Under the pieces are notes generated by a model. It had not been told where the DNA came from. It saw nothing but the letters and a program-made list of their open reading frames with translations, and made no database searches. Of a DNA stretch of 63,717 bases, positions 53,695 through 62,089 are shown one piece after another. Position numbers and translations under genes: made by a program. Source of the stretch: an uncultured Duodenibacillus sp. (GTDB lineage: Bacteria; Pseudomonadota; Gammaproteobacteria; Burkholderiales; Burkholderiaceae_F); the NCBI GenBank assembly GCA_944390145.1, contig CALXOY010000085.1, positions 1 through 63,717 on the forward strand, written 5' to 3'. Position 1 is the first letter of the stretch. Every line of letters begins with the position of its first letter.

Positions 53695-55284
53695 TCAGGC
53701 CTTGGCTTCAGACACAAGCTCCTCGACCTTCTTCGGGGGCTCGCGCAGCTCCTGGATGCGCTTGGTGCGCTCGATGTTGTTGATCGCGTGCAGCAGCGCA
53801 AGCGCCGAGGATTCGATCACGTCGGTCGCAAGGCCCATGCCGTGGAAGATGCGGCCGTTGTAGTCCACGGTGATGTTGACCTGGCCGAGCGCGTCCATGC
53901 CGGCGCCGGCCGCGGTGATTTCAAAGCTCGTGAGCTTGCAGCGAACGCCTGTGAGGCGCGTGATGCAGTTGTAGACCGCATCGACCGGGCCGTTGCCCAC
54001 ACACGAATCCGTACGGGTGCGCTTTCCGGCCAGCAGCCGCACGGTGGCCGTGGCCATCATGTCGCTGCCGCTCATCACGTTGAGGCGGTCAAGGCGGTAC
54101 GCGTCGTCGTCGTTGATGCCTTCCTTGGTGAAGAACACCAGCGCTTCGAGGTCATAGTCAAACACCTGACCCTTCTTGTCGGCAAGCTTCAGGAAGCGGT
54201 TGTAGATGTCGTCAAGGTCGTAGTCCTTGTCGGCGATGTAGCCGAGATTCTGCAGGCAGGTGCGGATCATGTGGCGGCCCGAACGCGCCGTCATGCGCAT
54301 GTTGTTGCCCTTGAAGCCCACGCTCTCGGGCGTGAGGATTTCATAAGTCTGGCGGTTCTTGAGCACGCCGTCCTGGTGGATGCCCGAACTGTGGGCGAAG
54401 GCGTTGGAGCCGACGATGGCCTTGTGCGGCGGCACCGGTTCGTGGCAGATCTTGGCCACAAGCGAAGACGTGCGGGCGATGTTTTTGAGCACAATGCCGC
54501 ACTCGAGATCCTTGAAGTAGCCCTTGCGCACGTTGAGCGCCGCGGCGATTTCCTCAAGCGACGTGTTGCCCGCGCGCTCGCCCAGGCCGTTCATGCAGCA
54601 CTCGATCTGGCGCGCGCCCATCTGCACAGCGGTGAGCGAATTGGCCGTGGCCATGCCGAGGTCGTTGTGGCAGTGCACCGAGAGCACGGCTTTGTCGATG
54701 TTGGGCACGCGGTTCATGATGTTGGTGATGATGCCGCCAAACTCCATCGGAAGCGTATAGCCCACCGTATCGGGAATGTTGATCGTGGTGGCGCCGGCAT
54801 CGATCGCCGCCTCGACCATGCGGCAGAGTTCGTCAATCGGCGTGCGGCCGGCGTCTTCACAGGAAAACTCCACGTCGTCGGTGTAGGTGCGGGCAAGCTT
54901 CACCGACTTGCGAGCCATCTCGACGATGTCGTCAAAGGACTTGCGCAGTTTGTCGCGCACATGAATCGTGCTCGTGGCAATGAAGGTGTGGATGCGGAAG
55001 TGTTTGGCCGCGCGCAGCGCTTCGCCAGCGGCTTCAATGTCCTTGGCCACGCAGCGCGACAGTCCGCAGGGGATGGTGCGCTTGAGCGTGGCGGCAATCT
55101 GCGAGACGCTGTCAAAGTCGCCTTTGGAGGAAATCGGAAAGCCCGCCTCCAGCACATCCACGCCGAGCTCTTCCAGGGCAAGCGCGATCTGCAGCTTCTG
55201 CCGTGCCGAAAGGCTCTGCGGCAGCGCCTGTTCGCCGTCGCGAAGCGTGGTGTCAAAAATAATGATTCGATTGTTGTCAGGCAT
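53695..55284 (-). CDS. leuA: 2-isopropylmalate synthase
   Basis: This enzyme catalyses the first committed step of leucine synthesis, condensing 2-oxoisovalerate with acetyl-CoA. The 529 residues have the catalytic TIM barrel starting [14 protein letters not shown], the metal-binding HCHNDLGMA and GLGERAGN, and a C-terminal leucine-binding LeuA dimer domain (from about 395; [24 protein letters not shown]). A clear promoter lies upstream. It is monocistronic, with no other leu gene in the window. Confidence 0.97.
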   Translation of the reverse strand: MPDNNRIIIFDTTLRDGEQALPQSLSARQKLQIALALEELGVDVLEAGFPISSKGDFDSVSQIAATLKRTIPCGLSRCVAKDIEAAGEALRAAKHFRIHTFIATSTIHVRDKLRKSFDDIVEMARKSVKLARTYTDDVEFSCEDAGRTPIDELCRMVEAAIDAGATTINIPDTVGYTLPMEFGGIITNIMNRVPNIDKAVLSVHCHNDLGMATANSLTAVQMGARQIECCMNGLGERAGNTSLEEIAAALNVRKGYFKDLECGIVLKNIARTSSLVAKICHEPVPPHKAIVGSNAFAHSSGIHQDGVLKNRQTYEILTPESVGFKGNNMRMTARSGRHMIRTCLQNLGYIADKDYDLDDIYNRFLKLADKKGQVFDYDLEALVFFTKEGINDDDAYRLDRLNVMSGSDMMATATVRLLAGKRTRTDSCVGNGPVDAVYNCITRLTGVRCKLTSFEITAAGAGMDALGQVNITVDYNGRIFHGMGLATDVIESSALALLHAINNIERTKRIQELREPPKKVEELVSEAKA

Positions 55285-55367
55285 CTCTTACTCCGAAAGA
55301 AAGCATTCTGCTCAAGCGGCAAAGGGACGACGAAGCCGTCAAATCCCTTCTTTTGAAATTTCCGCTC

Positions 55368-55396
55368 ACTGTACTCTCAAGAAATTTCGCAGTCAA
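55368..55396 (-). promoter_or_regulatory. sigma-70 promoter of leuA
   Basis: On the minus strand a -35 TTGACT (55391-55396) and a -10 TACAGT (55368-55373) have a 17-base spacer. The leader to the ATG is about 75 bases and no attenuator or leucine-rich peptide is visible in it. Confidence 0.7.
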
Positions 55397-55551
55397 GAGA
55401 TTTTGCAACAATCAAAGCTTTCGAAAAGATAAATCATTGATTTTAAAGGGAAAGACGTTTTGAAAATTTGCCTTTTGCAGACGACTAACTTTGCAATTTG
55501 ATGGATTTTTACCAAAGATGCGGTTTGCAAAAGAGGCTCTTTTTGAAAACT

Positions 55552-56202
55552 TCAGCTCGCTGCGGCCGCAGGCAGCGCAAGCTCCTCGTAGTCCTCGGTG
55601 CCGCTGTTCCACAGCGCCAGCATGCCGCGGTGCAGGTCGTAGTAAGCCGCATGCAGGCAAAGGCTGCCCGCTTCAACCGCGCTGCGGATCCACGCATAGG
55701 AAAGAAGGTTTTCAATGGAAAGCAGCACCGCGCCCTCTTCGCACAGCCGGCAGCGCAGCTCGCCCTGCGCCTGCGGGTTTTCGTGATCGATGCGCCGCAC
55801 GGCGGGCCCGGCAAGCGACACCCAGCGGTTGATGTAGCGGTCGTTGGCAATCGTCTCCGGGTGCAGCAGTCCGAAGATGCCGCCGCAGTTGGAGTGTCCC
55901 ATCACCACGATGTCGTGGATTTTCAGGTGCTTGACGCCGTACTCGAGCGCCGCGACCACGGCGTCGTGTTCGCCGGCGTTCGCCTCATCGGGAACAATGG
56001 CCGCAATGCTGCGCACGACAAAAAGCTCGCCCGGCTTGCAGCCGAGCACAATGGCCGGATCCGTGCGCGAGTCGCAGCAGGCCACAACCAGCGTCTTGGG
56101 GCTTTGTCCGCGCGCAAGCTCCTGGAAAAACGCCTTGTCCCGGCTCAAGTACTCGCTGCGAAACGCGTGAAAGCCGGAAACGAGCTCATGAAATCTTGCC
56201 AT
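55552..56202 (-). CDS. can: carbonic anhydrase, beta class
   Basis: This 216-residue zinc enzyme interconverts CO2 and bicarbonate. Zinc ligands are C42, H103 and C106, with the catalytic dyad D44/R46 in CCDSR; GHSNCGG is the second signature. The length matches E. coli Can. It lies 14 bases after the alpha/beta hydrolase gene and is last in the leftward glycerophosphate-type gene set, probably through co-transcription rather than shared function. Confidence 0.95.
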   Translation of the reverse strand: MARFHELVSGFHAFRSEYLSRDKAFFQELARGQSPKTLVVACCDSRTDPAIVLGCKPGELFVVRSIAAIVPDEANAGEHDAVVAALEYGVKHLKIHDIVVMGHSNCGGIFGLLHPETIANDRYINRWVSLAGPAVRRIDHENPQAQGELRCRLCEEGAVLLSIENLLSYAWIRSAVEAGSLCLHAAYYDLHRGMLALWNSGTEDYEELALPAAAAS

Positions 56203-56216
56203 TCATCCATTCCTTC

Positions 56217-57143
56217 TCAAGCGGCCCCGTCCAGAAAGGCCCGCACTTCCTGCAAAAACGCCTGCGGACACTCCTCCTGCGGCGAATGGCCGCACGGCAG
56301 GGCCTTGCCCGTGACGCACACGGTCCTGTCGCGCCAGGTCTGCACCACGTCATAGAGTTTGCCCACGGTGCCGAGCGCTCCCCACAGCAGATGCAGCGGC
56401 GCCTGAATCCGCTTGCCGGCGTCGGCCGCATCGTCCTCGAGATCGATTGAGGCGGCCGCCCGGTAGTCCTCGCAGATGGCGTGGATCGTCTCGGGATTGC
56501 GGTAGCAGCGCAGGTACTCATCAAACACGGCATCTTCAAGCGACCCCGGAATCTTGAGCTGCCCCTCGATGTGATGCCGCAGAAAATAGGCCGGATCGAA
56601 GTTGATCAGCTTTTCCGGAAACGGCTCCTTCTGGATCAAGAAAAACCACCAGAAATAGCGCGTGGCAAATTCCTTGTCGGTGCGCTCGTACATGAGCGCG
56701 GTGGGCGCGATGTCGACAAACACCGCTTTGCGGACCAGCTGCGGATAGTCGAGCGCAAAGCGGTGGCCGGCGCGGGCGCCCCGGTCGTGCCCGACGAAGT
56801 CGCAGCGCTCGATGCCGAGCATTTCGAGCAAAAGCGCAAAGTCCTGCGCCATCGCCTTTTTGCTGTACGGGCGGTGATCCGGCGTGCTCACCGGTTTGGA
56901 AGAGTCGCCGTAGCCTCTGAGGTCCGCCAGGATGACGTCGCGGCCGCGGGCCAGGTCCGGCGCCGTCTTGCGCCAGATCACATGCGTGTGCGGGTGGCCG
57001 TGCACCATCAGAAGCGGCGTTCCCTCGCCCTGACCGCCCCTGGCAAACCGCAGCCGCACGCCGTTGGGAAGATCGGTGTCGTAGAGCTCGAATCCCGGAA
57101 CAAAGGGCGACGGCCCGAGGCGTCTCACATTTTCTGCGCTCAT
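56217..57143 (-). CDS. alpha/beta hydrolase, haloacetate dehalogenase family
   Basis: This 308-residue soluble hydrolase has the oxyanion region VHGHPHTHVIW and nucleophile D120 in GHDRGARAGHR. The arginines R121 and R124 bind carboxylate in fluoroacetate dehalogenases. YRAAASID and a late CGHSPQEE, probably the catalytic His, are also present. Overall similarity to haloacetate and fluoroacetate dehalogenases is clear, but the position of the fluoride-pocket His-Trp appears as Trp-Trp (164-165). The natural substrate may therefore be another small acid or epoxide. The ATG at 57143 comes one base after the upstream stop; an earlier in-frame start is inside that gene. Confidence 0.82.
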   Translation of the reverse strand: MSAENVRRLGPSPFVPGFELYDTDLPNGVRLRFARGGQGEGTPLLMVHGHPHTHVIWRKTAPDLARGRDVILADLRGYGDSSKPVSTPDHRPYSKKAMAQDFALLLEMLGIERCDFVGHDRGARAGHRFALDYPQLVRKAVFVDIAPTALMYERTDKEFATRYFWWFFLIQKEPFPEKLINFDPAYFLRHHIEGQLKIPGSLEDAVFDEYLRCYRNPETIHAICEDYRAAASIDLEDDAADAGKRIQAPLHLLWGALGTVGKLYDVVQTWRDRTVCVTGKALPCGHSPQEECPQAFLQEVRAFLDGAA

Positions 57144-57144
57144 C

Positions 57145-60012
57145 TCAATTTTCCTGTGGCTGCACCGGCTTCCAGCTTTGCGCCTCAAACATGCTGCCTT
57201 CCACGCGCCAGACGCGGTCGACCAGATAGTTCTGTCCGCGGGGCTTGCCGAGCATGTGCACGCGGCCGCGATCGGGATTGTCCTTCACCCAGAGGCTTGC
57301 CATGCCCGCTGCCGTCACCGGCTCTCTGTCAATTGAAAATTCCGAAGCCGCCCCCTGCTTTTTCACCATCAGCAGGGCGTTGGCGCGGTTGGGCGCCGGA
57401 TGCATGCCGGCCTTTTGAAAGACCGCGTTGTAGGCCGGGTCGTCTCCGTTGGAGTGGTCGCTTGCAAGCACCACGGTGGTGTTTTCCCAGACGCCCTGGC
57501 TCTTCATCCAGTCAAACCAGCGGGCAAGCGCCTTGAGCGCACAGGTCTCGGTTGCCAGATGCGCCAGCGGCACCCCGTCGGTCGTCGTGCCGCGGTCGGG
57601 CCGGGCGATGACGCGGCAGGCCTCAAGGTTCATGAACCAGGGCGAGTGCGTAAGCTCCGTGTCGATGAACTTGAACGTATTGCCGGAGGTCTTGGCGTTG
57701 GAAATTTCCGGCAGCTGGTCAAAAAGCGCCCAGTCCTTGAGCGCACGCAGCACCAGCACGTCCTCCTTGTTGCCAAGAAAGCTCTCAAACCAGCGCCCGT
57801 TGCGATAGACCAGGTTCTTGCCGCTCCAGGGCACGGCTGAAAAGGCCGAGACCGCCAGCAGGAACTCATCGGTGCTGCCGCGGCCGATCGTGATGTTGTT
57901 GCGCTCGATGTAGCGGTCTGTGTAGACGTCGCTCAAATACCGGAGCCCGAGCACGTCGCGGTCGGTGTAGCGCGCAAGCCGCATCATTTCAAGCCAGTTG
58001 CGCTCGTAGAGCGCCACGTCCCAGCCGTCTCCCAGGCCGTCGACAACCTTGGCGTAGTTGCGGTTGATCTTTTCGGCAAGCGCGTCGCTGCCCTGTTCAT
58101 TCAAGGCAAGCGGCGTGCAGTTGTAGCCGCACAGAATCGAAGCCACGCCCGTGTTGGTCGCAGCGCCCGCCGCAACCGTATCCGGATACCAGACAAAGCC
58201 CGCGAGATCCTTTTTCAGTTCAGGATTGTTCTGAAGAATGCGCTCCACATGCGTGCCGGTGAAGGCGTCCATCATCACCACGACGATGTTCCGCCCTTCC
58301 CTGGAAAAGCCAAAAAGCCTGTCGTTGTAGTCCGGCAGGTCTTTGAGCGCGGCCTGCTGCGCCTCGGACTGCTGCCACTGGCCGCGGCCTTGCCAGAGCA
58401 GCTGCGCGCCATTGAAAAGCGAGCCCAGGATGCAGAGCACAAACACCGTCTTGATCAAAATCGTGCGGCCGCTGCGGATCGTCCAGGCGTAAAGCGCGAG
58501 AACGCCCAGCACAACGGCAATGTCCACCAGGAGGTTGACCGAGCGGTACATCGGTTCGGGGTTGCTGATCTGAAACGCATCGATCGTGCCCGTGTCAAGC
58601 GGCAGCAAAAACGCGTAGACCGTGAGCACAAGCGCCACGGCGCCCAGAAAGTACCCCGCAAAGTTGCGCGCTTTCACGCAGGTCGCCCAGGCCGCAAAAA
58701 GCCAGACGCCCACGCCCAGCCCAGCACACCACAGCAAGGACTTGGCCAGAACCACGCCCGGCTCTGAAAATTGCTCAACGGCCGTGCAGTAGGCCTGAAC
58801 CGGCAGATAACCCGCCAGCAGAAGCGTAAGCCACATGCCCGCGGGCACAAGAAGCGTCTGCGCGGGCTTGGTCGAGCGGATGCTATGCGCCGTACTGTAA
58901 AGAAAGCGCCGCAGATCCACGCCGGCGTGAAGAATGCCCAGCGCGGGAATCAGGAAAAGAAAGCCCGCGCTCAGCGCAAAGCTTCTGCGGTTTTCGCCCC
59001 AGAAGAACCACTTGCCCCAGGTCCGCAGACCGTAATAGGCGACAACCGCCGTCAACAGCACCAGCACCCAGTGATGCTTCCAAAGCCGCAGCTTGAGCGC
59101 AAGAAGAATGGCGCACAGAAGGCTTGCGAGATACGCAAAGTCGCTTGCAATCGACACGGCGCCCTTGACCGACTCGGCAACAAACTGCGCCTGGTTGCTG
59201 GAAACAAGTGCGAGCACCACGGCCGCCGCCCAGAGCACCAGGGGCGCGGCGTAGATTGCACCTCCGGGGAAGGCCTCCGGCCGGCGCGCAGGCAGCCTTT
59301 CCCTGATCGCCAGCACAAGGCGCGTGGCGGGGGCGGCCAGTGCCTGCAGGGCGCTCCAGACGATGTTCTTGGCAAGCGAGAAGATGTTGTTGCAGGTCCA
59401 GTAGAGCACCAGGCCGCTTGCAGCGTCATAGAGCAGCACCAGGAACACCGCCGCCATGCCGTAGAGCTGCAGCTTGTCGCGGCGCGTCATGTTGTGCGTG
59501 TACACAAGCGCGCTCGCAAGATTGATCACCGTCATCAAAATGGGCAGCGCGTTGATGCTCACCGCCCCCAGGTTGATGAGGGCGTCGGGCTTGGAGAGGT
59601 CCGCAATGCCCAGAAACGAGACGCCCGCAAGCGGCTCGAAATGCGACAGGAAGTGATAGGCGGCAAAGAAAAATGGAATCTGCAGGAAAAAGCCGAGAGA
59701 GGAGCGCAGCGACAGCAGCGGCGAGTAGCCCGCCTGCCGGTTCATCGTGGAGATCATGGCAAAGCGCTCCTGCCCCTTGAAGGTGCGCTTGATCATCGCC
59801 TCCTTGGCTTCAAAGCTTTTCCGGAGGGCGCGCTCGGCCTCCTGCCAGCGCTCGGCCTTGATGTAGATGGGCAGGATCACGATGTTGACCGCAAGGCTCA
59901 TCACGACGATGGCGGGCCCCCAGTCCCGGGTGTGCGAGTAGCCCCACAGAAGCGCCGCGTGCATCCAGTACTCAAGCGGCGCAATCAAAAGCGTGTAGAG
60001 AAAGTCCAGCAT
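57145..60012 (-). CDS. YidC/Oxa1-like membrane domain fused to an LtaS/Opg-like sulfatase-fold transferase
   Basis: This 955-residue inner-membrane fusion begins with a YidC/Oxa1 domain (about 1-225). Its hallmarks are a membrane segment at 31-51, a charged hairpin (54-92), FFLQIPFFFAAYHFL (108-122) and ASGLVLYWTCNNIFSLAKN (198-216). The groove arginine of insertases is replaced by N43. Five to seven further membrane segments follow (about 255-535). The C-terminal 380 residues are an alkaline-phosphatase/sulfatase-superfamily domain facing the periplasm. They show metal ligand D582, nucleophile candidates T619/T621 in AATNTGVASILCG, H789 in LTHSPW, and D852/H853 in ASDHSNGDD. Such domains transfer phosphoglycerol or phosphoethanolamine. 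GAGG precedes the ATG, five bases after the TagF-like gene. Confidence 0.82.
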   Translation of the reverse strand: MLDFLYTLLIAPLEYWMHAALLWGYSHTRDWGPAIVVMSLAVNIVILPIYIKAERWQEAERALRKSFEAKEAMIKRTFKGQERFAMISTMNRQAGYSPLLSLRSSLGFFLQIPFFFAAYHFLSHFEPLAGVSFLGIADLSKPDALINLGAVSINALPILMTVINLASALVYTHNMTRRDKLQLYGMAAVFLVLLYDAASGLVLYWTCNNIFSLAKNIVWSALQALAAPATRLVLAIRERLPARRPEAFPGGAIYAAPLVLWAAAVVLALVSSNQAQFVAESVKGAVSIASDFAYLASLLCAILLALKLRLWKHHWVLVLLTAVVAYYGLRTWGKWFFWGENRRSFALSAGFLFLIPALGILHAGVDLRRFLYSTAHSIRSTKPAQTLLVPAGMWLTLLLAGYLPVQAYCTAVEQFSEPGVVLAKSLLWCAGLGVGVWLFAAWATCVKARNFAGYFLGAVALVLTVYAFLLPLDTGTIDAFQISNPEPMYRSVNLLVDIAVVLGVLALYAWTIRSGRTILIKTVFVLCILGSLFNGAQLLWQGRGQWQQSEAQQAALKDLPDYNDRLFGFSREGRNIVVVMMDAFTGTHVERILQNNPELKKDLAGFVWYPDTVAAGAATNTGVASILCGYNCTPLALNEQGSDALAEKINRNYAKVVDGLGDGWDVALYERNWLEMMRLARYTDRDVLGLRYLSDVYTDRYIERNNITIGRGSTDEFLLAVSAFSAVPWSGKNLVYRNGRWFESFLGNKEDVLVLRALKDWALFDQLPEISNAKTSGNTFKFIDTELTHSPWFMNLEACRVIARPDRGTTTDGVPLAHLATETCALKALARWFDWMKSQGVWENTTVVLASDHSNGDDPAYNAVFQKAGMHPAPNRANALLMVKKQGAASEFSIDREPVTAAGMASLWVKDNPDRGRVHMLGKPRGQNYLVDRVWRVEGSMFEAQSWKPVQPQEN

Positions 60013-60017
60013 GCCGA

Positions 60018-61325
60018 CTACCTCGCCTGCTGCGGCACGGGCTCAACGCCCTGCCGCCTGAGTTCTGCAACGAGCGCTTCGGCAATGGGTTCGGCCGCCC
60101 GTCCGAAATTCACAACATTGGCGCTGCGCAGCGCAAGAATCTGTTCGCGTGCGGCGTCCTTGTCGGCCAAAAGCTCCCGCACGACGCTGCAGACGGTCTC
60201 TTCGCCGCCCGCATGGATGCGTCTGCCGAGCACGTCAAGGGCCTGCATCTCCCAAGCTTCGTGCGGAATCTCCCAGGCTTCAAAGCCGTCTTTGACGGGG
60301 CCCTCGCCGATGCTCACCACCGGCCGCAGGAACACGAAGGCAAAGTCGAAGATCACGCCCGAGATGTCGCTTACCATCAACTCGGCGCGCGACAGCGACG
60401 CAAAGCCGTCCGGATTGCGGTCCCATTCGATGTTTTCAAATGCGGCAAGCTCCCGCGCAATCCGCTCCATTTGCTCGGGCTCGGACACAAAACTTTGCGG
60501 GTGCGGGCGCAAGATGACGTGAAAGCCCCCTTCGGCCAGAAGCCGCGGCACGAGGCTGCCGGTGCGCGTGAGAAGCCCGTTGCGGCCCCAGGTGGGCGCC
60601 ACCAGCACGGTTCCTTTCTGCGCGGGCGCGGCATTTTTCGCCCGCTCAACCAGCCCGTCAAGGTAGGCGCAGCCCAGCTGCGGCAGATCCTTGGGCCGTG
60701 TGCCGCGCAGCCGCTCGAGCGCACGCAGGCTTTTGACCTGTCCGGGGCCCGCGCAGTAGACCGCATCGAAATAGTCGAAGCTGAAAAGCTTGTAGGTATG
60801 GATGTCGCCCACGGCATGCACGACATGCACGTAGCGGTTGACGCCCGCCGAGCGGCGGATCTGCAGCACGTCCAGGCCCGGCGTGGTGAGCACGAACACC
60901 TTCGTCTCCAAAAAGCCGAGCGCCGTATAGGCCGCGTTGGATTTTCCAATGTAGCGGGGATGCACGCAGTGCAGTCCGGAGGTAAAGACGGAATCCTCGG
61001 GGTCGCTCGTCAAATACGAGGACTGCACCCCCCGCTTTTCCAATGCATGCAGAATGGGCCGGAAGGTCGGCCAGTAGGCCGCGCTTTCGGCGTAAAACGT
61101 GAGCGTATTGTGCTTTAAGGCGTCCCTTTTCCCCGTAAGCCGGAAAAAGAGGCTTCTCGCGGCCGAGGGCAGCTTGCGGATCAAGAAATAGGCGCCGGAG
61201 ATGAGCCCCACAAACACCGACAGCAGCATGCTGCCCGTGCCCGGGTCGAGATAGGCGTGCGCCGGCTCGGCCTCAAGCAGAATGCTCAAAGCCGCCATGC
61301 TGATGAAAAACGGACGCTTCAACAT
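60018..61325 (-). CDS. CDP-glycerol glycerophosphotransferase-family protein (TagB/TagF-like), membrane-anchored
   Basis: This 435-residue protein has a GT-B-type CDP-glycerol transferase domain (about 90-430). Diagnostic are LRPHPQS (272-278) and SDISGVIFDFAF..RPVV (319-335), matching the HP and DYSS-FDF signatures of teichoic acid polymerases. The N-terminus has an unusual layout: a signal-like helix ending PAHA, the motif YLDPGTGS (25-32), then a membrane helix and a basic patch. That places the catalytic domain in the cytoplasm. It probably adds glycerol-phosphate from CDP-glycerol to a lipid-linked acceptor. The ATG at 61325 is preferred to a TTG at 61373. Confidence 0.85.
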   Translation of the reverse strand: MLKRPFFISMAALSILLEAEPAHAYLDPGTGSMLLSVFVGLISGAYFLIRKLPSAARSLFFRLTGKRDALKHNTLTFYAESAAYWPTFRPILHALEKRGVQSSYLTSDPEDSVFTSGLHCVHPRYIGKSNAAYTALGFLETKVFVLTTPGLDVLQIRRSAGVNRYVHVVHAVGDIHTYKLFSFDYFDAVYCAGPGQVKSLRALERLRGTRPKDLPQLGCAYLDGLVERAKNAAPAQKGTVLVAPTWGRNGLLTRTGSLVPRLLAEGGFHVILRPHPQSFVSEPEQMERIARELAAFENIEWDRNPDGFASLSRAELMVSDISGVIFDFAFVFLRPVVSIGEGPVKDGFEAWEIPHEAWEMQALDVLGRRIHAGGEETVCSVVRELLADKDAAREQILALRSANVVNFGRAAEPIAEALVAELRRQGVEPVPQQAR

Positions 61326-61402
61326 CTTCAGTCGGGGAAAGGCCGGAGCAAAACCGGCCGCGGGTGCAGACAATGCGGGCGGAACTGCGCCACCCGGAAA
61401 GA

Positions 61403-61891
61403 CTATTCGAGGCGGAACTCTTTCTTGATGAGTTCGATCATGAAGCGCGCCACCTTGTCGCCCGTATCGGTCTTGTTGTCAAGATTCATCTCAATGAGGC
61501 TGTCGAGCACGCGCTCTCGCAGCGTCGAGCTGCTCACGCCCTCGGTGCGCGGGAAGATGACAAGGCGCTCGGGACGCACATGGTTGACGTTGTCGGCGCC
61601 GTGCACGAGCAGGTCGCAGTGCACGCTGTCCATGAATGCTTCGTCGATGAGCCAGGGGCCGGCCACCACTTCCTTCACATAGCGGATGCTCTCAAGAATC
61701 TCCTTGCGCTCTTCAAAGCTGAGCTCGGGCGTATAGCCCTTTTTCTTCTTGATTTCCTCGTCGGTGGTGAGCACCACGACGACGTCGCCGATTTCAGCTG
61801 CCTTCTTCAGAAGCCGGATATGGCCGTGGTGAATCAAAGTGGCCGACATATCGACCATGACGCGCGGTCGCTCAGCGGTGGAAGCAGTCAT
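61403..61891 (-). CDS. cytidylyltransferase, TagD (glycerol-3-phosphate cytidylyltransferase)-like
   Basis: This 162-residue nucleotidyltransferase has the HxGH motif in HHGHIRLL (21-28), TTDEE, ERKEILESIRYVKEVV (61-76) and RTEGVSSSTLRE (115-126). The last matches the RTEGIST nucleotide motif of TagD and related CTP:phosphoalcohol enzymes. It likely makes CDP-glycerol, or a closely related CDP-alcohol, for the TagB/TagF-like enzyme encoded 77 bases downstream. TagD is about 130 residues, so about 30 C-terminal residues are extra. The ATG at 61891 begins a family-like N-terminus; the in-frame extension to 62059 looks non-coding and no strong ribosome-binding site is seen. Confidence 0.85.
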   Translation of the reverse strand: MTASTAERPRVMVDMSATLIHHGHIRLLKKAAEIGDVVVVLTTDEEIKKKKGYTPELSFEERKEILESIRYVKEVVAGPWLIDEAFMDSVHCDLLVHGADNVNHVRPERLVIFPRTEGVSSSTLRERVLDSLIEMNLDNKTDTGDKVARFMIELIKKEFRLE

Positions 61892-62089
61892 AAAGCACCA
61901 AATTGTCAAAATGGAAAACCGCCCGGACAGCAAACAGCCCCCGCGCTCTTTTTCAGGAAAAAGAAAAAGAGAGGAAATGAAAACAATTCCGGGCCAAACG
62001 AATTTGACGGAGATTTTACGCCGCGGCGCTGCCGGTTCTTGGCGGCAGAACCGCGGCACGGGCCGCAGGAATTCAAATTCCTTCCCGAC

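Noticed and set aside
53788-55356. 522-codon rightward frame opposite leuA
   Set aside because: Valine/Ala/His-rich shadow that runs through the leuA promoter.
55397-55551. Terminator after the carbonic anhydrase gene
   Set aside because: The CAAAAGAG/CTCTTTTTG dyad has almost no loop and cannot form a proper hairpin; the end of this operon remains unassigned.
58771-60522. 583-codon rightward frame opposite the YidC-sulfatase and TagF-like genes
   Set aside because: Crosses two genes that carry clear family motifs on the other strand; Arg/Gln/Lys-rich composition is a reversal artefact.
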